NCBI GenBank assembly: GCA_017458025.1
Contig: JAFTGG010000177.1
Location: 1-6,585, forward strand
Direction of reading: 5' to 3'
Length of the DNA stretch: 6,585 nt
Source of the DNA: Oscillospiraceae bacterium
GTDB taxonomy: Bacteria > Bacillota > Clostridia > Oscillospirales > Oscillospiraceae
The notes under the pieces are model-generated. The model ran no database searches, had not been told where the DNA came from, and saw nothing but the letters and a program-made list of their open reading frames with translations. This document shows positions 1-6,385 of this stretch, in pieces. The position numbers and the translations under genes are program-made. Positions within the stretch are counted from its first letter, which is position 1. Each line of letters begins with the position of its first letter.

Positions 1-248
1 GGCGGCGCGGGTTCGGCCGCGCTTTCCGGCTCCGGCGCCAGCCGATGCGCACGCAGCACCTCGATATCGGTCAAGTCGAGCGCGGCGGCGATGTCGTCGA
101 ATTTCGCTACATCGGGCAGGCACACGCCGCGCTCCCACTTTGAGATCGCCTTGTCGGTCACGCCGAGCCTTTCCGCCAGCTCCTTCTGCGTCAGGCCCTT
201 GGCGGCGCGTTCTTCGCTGATAAATTGTCCGAACTGCTTCGGGTTCAT
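1..248 (-). CDS. XRE-family helix-turn-helix transcriptional regulator, N-terminal part (truncated by window edge)
   Basis: The visible 82 residues begin MNPKQFGQFISEERAAKG and contain a classic Cro/CI-type (HTH_3) DNA-binding domain at about residues 6-62. The helix-turn-helix itself spans about residues 18-41, with LTQKELAERLGV as the first helix and turn and TDKAISKWERG as the recognition helix. The segment LPDVAKFDDIAAALDL follows, as is usual in this family. After residue 70 the sequence becomes rich in Ala, Pro and Glu, which looks like a linker to a C-terminal part outside the window. The ATG at 248 is chosen because GAGGTGA (complement of 254-260) lies 5 nt upstream, with a promoter just before it. 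Such proteins are cytoplasmic repressors or activators, and many regulate themselves. The target and ligand cannot be told from this fragment. The gene is transcribed separately from mnmA, with a terminator and promoter between them. Confidence 0.9.
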   Translation of the reverse strand, partial: MNPKQFGQFISEERAAKGLTQKELAERLGVTDKAISKWERGVCLPDVAKFDDIAAALDLTDIEVLRAHRLAPEPESAAEPAP

Positions 249-267
249 GTGGATCACCTCGGGCGTC

Positions 268-297
268 AGTATAGGGCTTACGCCGCCTATTGGTCAA
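268..297 (-). promoter_or_regulatory. Sigma-A-type promoter of the XRE regulator
   Basis: On the minus strand TTGACC (292-297) and TATACT (268-273) are separated by 18 bp. Each hexamer is one mismatch from the -35 (TTGACA) and -10 (TATAAT) consensus. The predicted transcription start near 261 gives a leader of only about a dozen bases, containing the GAGGTGA ribosome site. Confidence 0.75.
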
Positions 298-319
298 GAA
301 ACCTGTGGTAGAATCGCGG

Positions 320-342
320 AAAAACGCGGCCTGCGCCGCGTT
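320..342 (-). terminator. Intrinsic terminator of the kinase-mnmA operon
   Basis: AACGCGGC (323-330) and GCCGCGTT (335-342) form a perfect 8-bp GC-rich stem with a 4-nt loop. On the minus strand the stem runs into five Ts (complement of 320-324). It lies 13 nt beyond the mnmA stop codon. On the plus strand the stem is followed by Cs, so it should act only for leftward transcription. Confidence 0.7.
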
Positions 343-355
343 CCCCCGACCTGTT

Positions 356-1408
356 TTATTGGATCGTTCCGCCGCCCACGACACGCTCGCCGTCGTAGAA
401 CACGACCGCCTGTCCGGCCGTCACGGCGCGCTGCGGCTCGTCAAAAACGACCCGCGCCGTACCGCCGCCGTCCGGCGTGACCGTCGCGGCGCTTTCCCTC
501 TGGCTGTAGCGGGTTTTCGCCGTGACGCGAACGGGCGCGTCGGGCGCGGGCTCGATCCAATTGAGCCGCGCCGCGGTCAGCTCCGTCGTGAACAGGTCCG
601 CGTCGTCGCCGAGCAGCACCGTGTTCGTCTCGGCGTCCTTTGAGATAACGTAGAGCCGGCTGTCCGCGCTGACGCCGAGGCCCTTGCGCTGTCCGGTCGT
701 GTAGGCGGCCAAGCCCCGGTGGCGGCCCAGCACTCTGCCGCTCTTGTCCACGAAGTCGCCCTCGTTTAATTCAACCTGCCCGTAGTCCCGCAAAAAGTTT
801 ACATAATCTCCGTCCGGCACGAAACAGATGTCCTGCGAATCCGGCTTTCCGGCGTTGCGCAGCCCCGCCTCCGCCGCGAGGGCGCGGATAGACGGCTTGT
901 CATATTCGCCGATGGGCAGCAGCAGGTGCGAAAGCTGCTCCTGCGTCAGTTGGTAGAGGACATAGCTCTGGTCCTTGCGCGCGTCCCTGCCGCGCAGCAG
1001 GTGGTATCGCCCGTCTTCGTACGAAACGCGGGCGTAGTGCCCCGTGGCAATGTAGTCGTAGCCCAGCGTCAGCGCGCGATCCAGCAGCGCGCCGAATTTG
1101 AGGCAGCGGTTGCAGTCGATGCAGGGGTTCGGCGTGTGTCCCGCGCGGTACTCCGCGACAAAGAAGTCCATCACATCGCGCGCGAACCGCTCCGTCTCGT
1201 TGAACACATAAAATTCCATGCCGAGACGGTAAGCGACGCTCCGCGCGTCCTCGGCGTCGGCGGCGGAGCAGCAGCCGCCCTCCGCCGTCTCGCCGTCGTA
1301 GAGCTTGAGCATCGCGCCGGCGCAGTCGTAGCCCTGCTTTTTGAGCAAAAGCGCGGCGGCGCTCGAGTCCACGCCGCCGCTCATCGCGATCATCACTTTC
1401 TTGGCCAT
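356..1408 (-). CDS. mnmA: tRNA-specific 2-thiouridylase MnmA
   Basis: This 350-residue cytoplasmic enzyme matches MnmA over its full length (family usually about 350-380). MnmA thiolates carbon 2 of wobble uridine 34 in the tRNAs for Lys, Glu and Gln, using ATP to adenylate the base and sulfur relayed as a persulfide. The N-terminal adenine-nucleotide hydrolase-like domain opens with the PP-loop SGGVDSS (residues 10-16). The catalytic region NPCIDCN places the conserved nucleophile at Cys99, and the persulfide-carrying cysteine is Cys195 in SQDICFVPDGDY. GHYARV (123-128) and the central TTGQRKGLG (238-246) are also family hallmarks. The C-terminal beta-barrel runs from about residue 250 to the end. 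The start at 1408 follows AGGA, which overlaps the upstream kinase stop codon (gap 11 nt), so the two genes are probably cotranscribed and translation may be coupled. Extra cysteines (46, 47, 96, 102) surround the active site. Confidence 0.97.
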   Translation of the reverse strand: MAKKVMIAMSGGVDSSAAALLLKKQGYDCAGAMLKLYDGETAEGGCCSAADAEDARSVAYRLGMEFYVFNETERFARDVMDFFVAEYRAGHTPNPCIDCNRCLKFGALLDRALTLGYDYIATGHYARVSYEDGRYHLLRGRDARKDQSYVLYQLTQEQLSHLLLPIGEYDKPSIRALAAEAGLRNAGKPDSQDICFVPDGDYVNFLRDYGQVELNEGDFVDKSGRVLGRHRGLAAYTTGQRKGLGVSADSRLYVISKDAETNTVLLGDDADLFTTELTAARLNWIEPAPDAPVRVTAKTRYSQRESAATVTPDGGGTARVVFDEPQRAVTAGQAVVFYDGERVVGGGTIQ

Positions 1409-1419
1409 AAAAATCTGTC

Positions 1420-2247
1420 CTAATCCAAATACTGATATGTGAACGCCGATGCGTTCAGCGCGTCCGACAGCTCCAGCAGCGTGCGGTTGAAGCCGCCCGC
1501 GTACTCCGTGCGCGGCTGGCGCAGCACGCCGTTCGGGGACTTGACATTCGGCAGCGTCACGGTGAACGTCGCGCCCCTGCCCTCCTCGGACTCGGCGACA
1601 ATGCTGCCGCCGTGGCCCTGCGCGATGCGGCGGCAGAGCGCGAGGCCGAGCCCCACGCCATGCGGCGGCGGGTCCATCGCGTCGGTCACGAGAAAGCGGT
1701 CGAAGACGTGCTCCAGCTTGTCCGGCGCGATCCCGCGTCCCGTATCGCTGACGGTCAGGTACACGCGCCGGTCCGTCACGCGGACGCGCACGCCGACGCT
1801 GCCGCCCTTTGGCGTAAATTTGAGCGCGTTGGACAGGAGGTTGAGCAGCATGCGCTCGATGAGCTCCGCGTCCATCGCGATGATCTGACCGGGCTTGTCG
1901 CTCTCAAACGTCAGCGTCACGCCCTGCCCGTCGAACAGCGGCTCCGCCTTTTCGCACACGCCGCGCACGACGCCCACAATGTCGTCGTTGCCGAGCGCGG
2001 CGAATTTTCCCGTCTCGGCGAGCTTCGGCGCGTCGGTCATGTTGCCGATGACGCGGTACATTCTATAATAACTCTGCGTAAAGACCGCGGCGTTTTTGTC
2101 GACGGCGGCATTCTGCTCGCGCGCGCTGATCGGCGCGAGGCGGTTCGCGGCGGCGTAAACGTTCGCCATCGCTCCGCGCAGCTCCTGCGCGACGTTCGGC
2201 AGCACCTCGGTCAGCAGCTTCAATTCTTCCTCGTTGTATTCTCTCAT
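1420..2247 (-). CDS. Soluble histidine-kinase-like ATPase lacking the phosphoacceptor histidine
   Basis: The protein has 275 residues from the chosen ATG at 2247, or 277 from the ATG at 2253; residue numbers here use the longer form. The ATG at 2247 is preferred because AGAGGA (complement of 2255-2260) sits 7 nt before it but only 1 nt before the other. The C-terminal half is a complete HATPase_c (GHKL) domain: N box with Glu133, Asn138 and Asn142 (LLNLLSNALKFTP), G1 box DTGRGI (170-175), F box FDRF (184-187) and G2 box GVGLGLAL (199-206). The N-terminal ~90 residues resemble a DHp dimerisation hairpin, but the usual H-E-L-R-x-P reads Q23-E-L-R-G-A, and no histidine occurs before residue 182. 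There is no membrane segment, signal peptide or sensor domain. A tail of about 40 residues follows the ATPase domain. It is the first gene of an operon with mnmA and divergent from gapA. It may be a pseudo-kinase, a regulator of another kinase, or a GHKL kinase of a different residue. Its signal and partner are unknown. Confidence 0.88.
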   Translation of the reverse strand: MREYNEEELKLLTEVLPNVAQELRGAMANVYAAANRLAPISAREQNAAVDKNAAVFTQSYYRMYRVIGNMTDAPKLAETGKFAALGNDDIVGVVRGVCEKAEPLFDGQGVTLTFESDKPGQIIAMDAELIERMLLNLLSNALKFTPKGGSVGVRVRVTDRRVYLTVSDTGRGIAPDKLEHVFDRFLVTDAMDPPPHGVGLGLALCRRIAQGHGGSIVAESEEGRGATFTVTLPNVKSPNGVLRQPRTEYAGGFNRTLLELSDALNASAFTYQYLD

Positions 2248-2306
2248 CGCCATATCCTCTGTAGTTTGCGCGCTGTGCGCCCGCGGCGCGTGGAAATCTC
2301 AGGTAA

Positions 2307-2335
2307 AGGATAGCAAATATTCGTCGAAAAAACAA
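2307..2335 (-). promoter_or_regulatory. Candidate promoter of the kinase-mnmA operon
   Basis: On the minus strand TTGTTT (2330-2335) and TATCCT (2307-2312) are 17 bp apart. A TG one base before the -10 gives an extended -10 element, which would offset the weak -35 hexamer. The leader that follows contains GCGCC/GGCGC (2277-2289), a short GC hairpin upstream of the ribosome site. The spacer contains the left Spo0A-like box, so the promoter may be under control. Confidence 0.5.
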
Positions 2336-2348
2336 GAATTTTGTCGAA
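2322..2348. promoter_or_regulatory. Pair of Spo0A-box-like sites between the kinase and gapA
   Basis: TGTCGAA at 2342-2348 equals the Spo0A box (TGNCGAA) exactly, within TTTTGTCGAAC. CGTCGAA at 2322-2328 differs at one base. Both point the same way and are 20 bp apart, close to two helical turns. The left site lies in the spacer of the leftward kinase promoter, and the right site is just upstream of its -35. They are 25-50 bp upstream of the gapA -35. The base match is seen; binding by Spo0A is inferred, and no spo0A gene is in the window. Confidence 0.4.
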
Positions 2349-2372
2349 CCGCCACGATTTTCAAAAAACTGC

Positions 2373-3473
<1,101 letters not shown>

Positions 3474-3496
3474 GGCGTCTCTCCTTTCCGTGTTTT

Positions 3497-3526
3497 CAAG
3501 GACGGGGGGAATACCCCCTGTCTTTG
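3497..3526. repeat. 13-bp inverted repeat (hairpin) downstream of gapA
   Basis: Positions 3497-3509 pair with 3514-3526 around an AATA loop. The core is five G:C pairs, extended outward by C:G, A:T, G:C, A:T, A:T and C:G pairs with two G-T positions that would be G-U wobbles in RNA. No T-run follows directly, so alone it is not a typical terminator. It sits 3 nt before the terminator hairpin, and could protect the gapA transcript 3' end or be part of a dispersed palindrome. Confidence 0.7.
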
Positions 3527-3529
3527 ACA

Positions 3530-3565
3530 AAGCCCGCGACGGTTTCGTCGCGGGCTTGCTTTTTT
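3530..3565 (+). terminator. Intrinsic terminator of gapA
   Basis: AAGCCCGCGAC (3530-3540) and GTCGCGGGCTT (3547-3557) make a perfect 11-bp stem with loop GGTTTC, followed by GC and six Ts (3560-3565). It should terminate rightward transcripts efficiently. Confidence 0.9.
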
Positions 3566-3585
3566 GCTTCTGTTTGGGGTATAAT
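3556..3585 (+). promoter_or_regulatory. Promoter of the DUF2461-methyltransferase operon, overlapping the gapA terminator
   Basis: A perfect TATAAT at 3580-3585 is preceded by TTGCTT (3556-3561) at 18 bp. The -35 element is the end of the gapA terminator stem and the start of its T-run. The -35 is only a half match, so activity rests mainly on the -10. Confidence 0.6.
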
Positions 3586-3615
3586 CTACCCACTTACAAA
3601 ATCGAGGTGCAGACC

Positions 3616-4293
3616 ATGTTTCAAGGCTTCACGCCCGAGGCGGTAGAGTTCCTCTGGGGCGTCAAATTCAACAACAACCGCGAGTGGTTCGGCGAGCATA
3701 AACAGGAGTATCTCGACCTGATCGACAAGCCGCTCCGCGAGCTGTCGCAGCAACTGCTGGACGCCATGAACGAGGCGTTCCCCAAGATGGGCTTCCAGCA
3801 GCATGTCAGCCGCATCTACCGCGACGCGCGGCGGCTGTTCGGGCGCGGGCCGTACAAGGACCACCTCTGGCTCGTCATCGCGCGGCCCGGCGGCGATCAT
3901 CTGGGCCGCCCCGCGTTCTACTTCGAGATCGCGCCGAATTACTTCAGCTACGGCTGCGGCTGCTGGGATATGACGCCCGAGACCACCGCCAAGCTCCGCG
4001 CGCGCATCGACCGCGATCCCAAGCCGATGGAAAAGCTCGCGCGGAAGATCGGCAAGTCGAAGTTCTCGCTCTACGGCGAGGAGTACAAGCGCCCGAAGGG
4101 CGACGTCGGCAAGCTGCTCAACCCGTGGTACAACCGCAAAAACATCGGCGTGTCGTTCGACGACAACTGCGAGGGCGTGCTGTTCACGCCGGAGCTGTTC
4201 GACGACATTTTCGAGGGTTTCCGCTTCCTCATGCCGTTCTACCAATACTTTGACACGCTGCCGGGCGACCCGCCGCCGGAGAAGCCGCTATGA
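3616..4293 (+). CDS. DUF2461 domain-containing protein (TIGR02453-like), function unknown
   Basis: This 225-residue soluble protein is recognisable as DUF2461 by its conserved blocks. FTPEAVEFLWGVKFNNNREWF (5-25) matches the family's N-terminal FL-x(n)-NN-x-x-WF signature. RIYRDARRLFGRGPYKDHLW (66-85) corresponds to the R-x-RD-x-R-F-(S/G)-x-x-PYK motif. FYFEIAPNYFSYGCGCWDM (101-119) is the usual beta-strand and glycine block, and YKRPKGD (157-163) the late basic block. No signal peptide or membrane segment is visible. The start is at 3616 because GAGGTG (3604-3609) precedes it by 6 nt and the family begins here, although the frame is open further upstream through the terminator. Its last codons overlap the methyltransferase start by ATGA. 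The biochemical role of the family is not established. The coupling suggests, but does not show, a link to rRNA or translation. Confidence 0.92.
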   Translation: MFQGFTPEAVEFLWGVKFNNNREWFGEHKQEYLDLIDKPLRELSQQLLDAMNEAFPKMGFQQHVSRIYRDARRLFGRGPYKDHLWLVIARPGGDHLGRPAFYFEIAPNYFSYGCGCWDMTPETTAKLRARIDRDPKPMEKLARKIGKSKFSLYGEEYKRPKGDVGKLLNPWYNRKNIGVSFDDNCEGVLFTPELFDDIFEGFRFLMPFYQYFDTLPGDPPPEKPL

Positions 4294-5513
4294 AGGCGGA
4301 ACGCGCATATCCCCGCGCCCTCGTCACCGAAAAGGGCGCGCGCTGGGCCGACGGCGGGCACCCGTGGATTTATGAAGGCGAGGTGCTGCGCGTCGAGGGC
4401 AGCGCGGAAAACGGCGCGCTCGTCGACGCGGTGTCAGAAAAGGGCAAATATCTCGGCACGGGCTTTTTGAGCGAGCGGAGCAAGATCCGCGTGCGGCTCG
4501 TGTCGCGCAACGCCAACGACCGCTTCGACGAAGCATTTTGGCGGCGGCGCGTGCAGTACGCGTGGGACTACCGCAAGGCGGTCATGGGAGACGACATCTG
4601 CTGCTGCCGCGTTATCTTCGGCGAGGCCGACGGCTTCCCCGGGCTGACCGTCGACCGCCTCGGCGACCTGCTCGTCACGCAGACGCTCTCCGCCGGCATC
4701 GAGCGCATCAAGCCAATGCTGTTCCCGCTGATCGTTGACGTCATGCGGTCGGACGGCGCGCAGATCGCCGGCCTTTTCGAGCGCAACGACGCGGCTATCC
4801 GCGAGCGCGAGGGCCTGACGCAGGGCAAGGGCTGGTTCGAGGCGCTGCCCCACCCCGAGAGCGCCGTCACCGAGATCCGCGAAAACGGGCTCTACTACCT
4901 CGTCGATGTGGAGAACGGGCAAAAGACCGGCTTTTTCCTCGACCAAAAGTACAACCGCCGCGCGGCGGCGCAGTTGGCGAAGGGCCGGCGCGTGCTCGAC
5001 TGCTTCACGCACACGGGCAGCTTTGCGCTCAACGCCGCCAAGGACGGCGCGGAGCGCGTGACCGCGGCGGACGTGTCGGAAAGCGCCGTCGAGATGGCGA
5101 GGGCCAACGCCGCGCGCAATGGATTGGACGGCAAGATGGACTTTCTCCGCGCAGACGTGTTCGATCTGCTGCCGAGGCTGGAGGAAGCCGGCGGCAAGCC
5201 GTTCGACTTCATCATTCTCGACCCGCCGGCGTTCACGAAGTCGCGCGAGACGGCGGCGAACGCCGAACGCGGGTACAAGGAGATCAACCTCCGCGCGATG
5301 CGGCTTCTGCCGCGCGGCGGCTACCTCGCGACCTGCTCGTGCAGCCACTTCATGCCCGCCGAGCGCTTCGAGCGCATGCTGCGCTCCGCCGCGCATGACG
5401 CGAAGGTTGAGCTGCGTCAAATCGAGGCGCGGCAGCAGGCGCCGGACCACCCGATCCTCTGGAATGTGCCGGAGACGGATTATCTCAAGTTCTATCTGTT
5501 TCAGGTGGTATAG
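4290..5513 (+). CDS. rlmI: Class I SAM-dependent 23S rRNA methyltransferase, RlmI (COG1092) family
   Basis: The 407-residue length fits the RlmI/YwbD family (about 390-400), which in E. coli methylates C5 of cytosine 1962 in 23S rRNA. The N-terminal PUA domain occupies about residues 8-75 (HPWIYEGEV at 24-32 is characteristic). A central RlmI-type domain contains GEADGFPGLTVDR (111-123) and GQKTGFFLDQ (210-219). The C-terminal Rossmann methyltransferase carries motif I VLDCFTHTGSFALNAA (235-250), acidic motif II ADVS (260-263), catalytic motif IV DPPAF (311-315) and motif VI TCSCSHF (348-354); Cys349 or Cys351 may be the m5C nucleophile. The start overlaps the DUF2461 stop by 4 nt and has GGAG (4278-4281) 8 nt upstream, inside the previous gene. 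No terminator is seen after it, so some transcripts may run on into the flagellin gene. The residue methylated in this organism is inferred by family only. Confidence 0.92.
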   Translation: MKAERAYPRALVTEKGARWADGGHPWIYEGEVLRVEGSAENGALVDAVSEKGKYLGTGFLSERSKIRVRLVSRNANDRFDEAFWRRRVQYAWDYRKAVMGDDICCCRVIFGEADGFPGLTVDRLGDLLVTQTLSAGIERIKPMLFPLIVDVMRSDGAQIAGLFERNDAAIREREGLTQGKGWFEALPHPESAVTEIRENGLYYLVDVENGQKTGFFLDQKYNRRAAAQLAKGRRVLDCFTHTGSFALNAAKDGAERVTAADVSESAVEMARANAARNGLDGKMDFLRADVFDLLPRLEEAGGKPFDFIILDPPAFTKSRETAANAERGYKEINLRAMRLLPRGGYLATCSCSHFMPAERFERMLRSAAHDAKVELRQIEARQQAPDHPILWNVPETDYLKFYLFQVV

Positions 5514-5516
5514 CTG

Positions 5517-5545
5517 TTGCAATTTTGCGCTTTTTGTGGTATAAA
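5517..5545 (+). promoter_or_regulatory. Sigma-A-type promoter of the flagellin gene
   Basis: TTGCAA (5517-5522) and TATAAA (5540-5545) are 17 bp apart, with a TG one base before the -10 (extended -10). It begins 4 nt after the methyltransferase stop codon. No flagellar sigma (sigma-D/sigma-28) motif of the TAAA-N15-GCCGATAA type is visible, which is unusual for flagellin. Confidence 0.7.
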
Positions 5546-5560
5546 ATAGATAGGAATTTC

Positions 5561-5590
5561 ATGGAAAGGTGTGTGCAGATATGGCCTTGA
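5561..5590 (+). CDS. Possible nine-codon leader ORF overlapping the flagellin start
   Basis: ATG at 5561 opens MERCVQIWP and stops at TGA 5588-5590, in a different frame and 10 nt past the flagellin start. It has its own ribosome-site candidate, AGGA at 5552-5555, 5 nt upstream. Translation of it would cover the flagellin ribosome site (AAAGG, 5565-5569). It may be chance, since the sequence is short and peptide conservation cannot be judged here. Confidence 0.25.
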   Translation: MERCVQIWP

Positions 5591-6309
5591 ACATCGGCTC
5601 CGGCCTGAACGCCTACAGGAACTACCAAAACAACACCAAATCCATCAGCGGCAGCGCCGGACAGCTCTCCAGCGGCTACCGCATCAACAGCGCCGTGGAC
5701 GACGCCGCAGGGCTTGCCGTCTCGGAGAAAATGCGCTCGCAGATCACCGCAGACCAGGCGCGGTACCGGAACACGCAGATGGAGATCAACTCCGCCCGGA
5801 CCGGGGACGGCGCGCTCGCGTCCGCGCACGACGCGCTCGGCCGCATGCGCGAGCTTGCGATGCAGGCGTCCAACGGCGTCTACACCGACGCGGACCGGGG
5901 CGCGCTGCAGCAGGAGTTCTCACAGCTCCAGTCGCAGCTCGGCAGCGTGTTTGAAGGCACAAGCTTTAACGGCAGCGGGCTGCTGACAAACGGCCTCGAT
6001 ATCGGCGGGCTCAGTATCGGCACGCAGGACGGCGCGCAGGCGGCGCTCGAAGGTATTTCCGCCGCCATCGACGCCGTGTCGGGCCAGCGCTCCGATTTCG
6101 GCGCGCAGCAAAACCGCGCCGAGCACGCCGCGAACGGCATCATGACCTCGATGGTCAATACGCAGGAGTCGGAGAGCGAGATCCGCGATATCGACGTCGC
6201 GCTCGCGGTCATGGAAAACACCAAAAAGAAGATCCTGCAGCAATCCTCCGTGTTTATGATGGCGCAGGCGCGGCAGAACGCCCTCGGCGTGACGAAGCTC
6301 CTGCAGTAA
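5581..6309 (+). CDS. fliC: Flagellin, compact form consisting of D0/D1 arms only
   Basis: The 242-residue filament subunit is exported without a cleaved signal peptide and would polymerise into the flagellar filament. The N-terminal arm shows the flagellin signature LSSGYRINSAVDDAAGLAVS (29-48) followed by EKMRSQI. The region GRMRELAMQASNGVYTDADR (87-106) leads into LQQEFSQL. The C-terminal arm has NRAEHAANGIMTSMVNTQESES (178-199), DIDVALAVMENTKKKILQQ and the ending MAQARQNALGVTKLLQ. Only about 30 residues (roughly 125-155) link the two arms, so the variable D2/D3 domains are absent; it is shorter than most flagellins (B. subtilis Hag is about 304). By alignment Arg88, Leu92 and Glu112 match the three main TLR5-contact residues of Salmonella FliC. 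The ATG at 5581 is preferred to the GTG at 5569 because the family begins there and AAAGG lies upstream. No chaperone, hook or regulatory motility gene is adjacent. Other paralogues outside the window are possible. Confidence 0.95.
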   Translation: MALNIGSGLNAYRNYQNNTKSISGSAGQLSSGYRINSAVDDAAGLAVSEKMRSQITADQARYRNTQMEINSARTGDGALASAHDALGRMRELAMQASNGVYTDADRGALQQEFSQLQSQLGSVFEGTSFNGSGLLTNGLDIGGLSIGTQDGAQAALEGISAAIDAVSGQRSDFGAQQNRAEHAANGIMTSMVNTQESESEIRDIDVALAVMENTKKKILQQSSVFMMAQARQNALGVTKLLQ

Positions 6310-6318
6310 ACGAACGGC

Positions 6319-6353
6319 AAAAAGGCGAGCGGTCGCTGACCGCTCGCCTTTTT
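6319..6353 (+). terminator. Intrinsic terminator of flagellin (possibly bidirectional)
   Basis: GGCGAGCGGTC (6324-6334) and GACCGCTCGCC (6338-6348) form a perfect 11-bp stem with a GCT loop, flanked by five As and five Ts that lengthen it to 16 bp. It begins 9 nt after the stop codon. The A-run before the stem would serve as a T-run for leftward transcripts too. Confidence 0.93.
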
Positions 6354-6355
6354 AT

Positions 6356-6385
6356 GCCTGTTTATACTAAGCCTTGTTTGATACT
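6356..6385 (+). repeat. Imperfect tandem direct repeat
   Basis: GCCTGTTTATACT (6356-6368) is echoed by GCCTTGTTTGATACT (6371-6385), identical apart from two single-base insertions. It lies between the flagellin terminator and the palindrome cluster, and the second copy provides the left edge of the outer stem of the next element. Confidence 0.45.

Noticed and set aside
2322..2348. LexA operator
   Set aside because: The Gram-positive consensus CGAAC-N4-GTTCG needs an inverted pair at 4-nt spacing; here the motifs are direct repeats 20 bp apart.
3490..3615. N-terminal extension of the DUF2461 frame
   Set aside because: The extension would be translated from the hairpin, terminator and promoter region, and family similarity starts only at MFQGFTPEAV.
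4434..5522. Minus-strand open frame (362 codons) opposite the rRNA methyltransferase
   Set aside because: It is the antisense shadow of a well-conserved gene in GC-rich DNA, rich in Arg, Ala, Val and Leu, with no recognisable domain or ribosome site.
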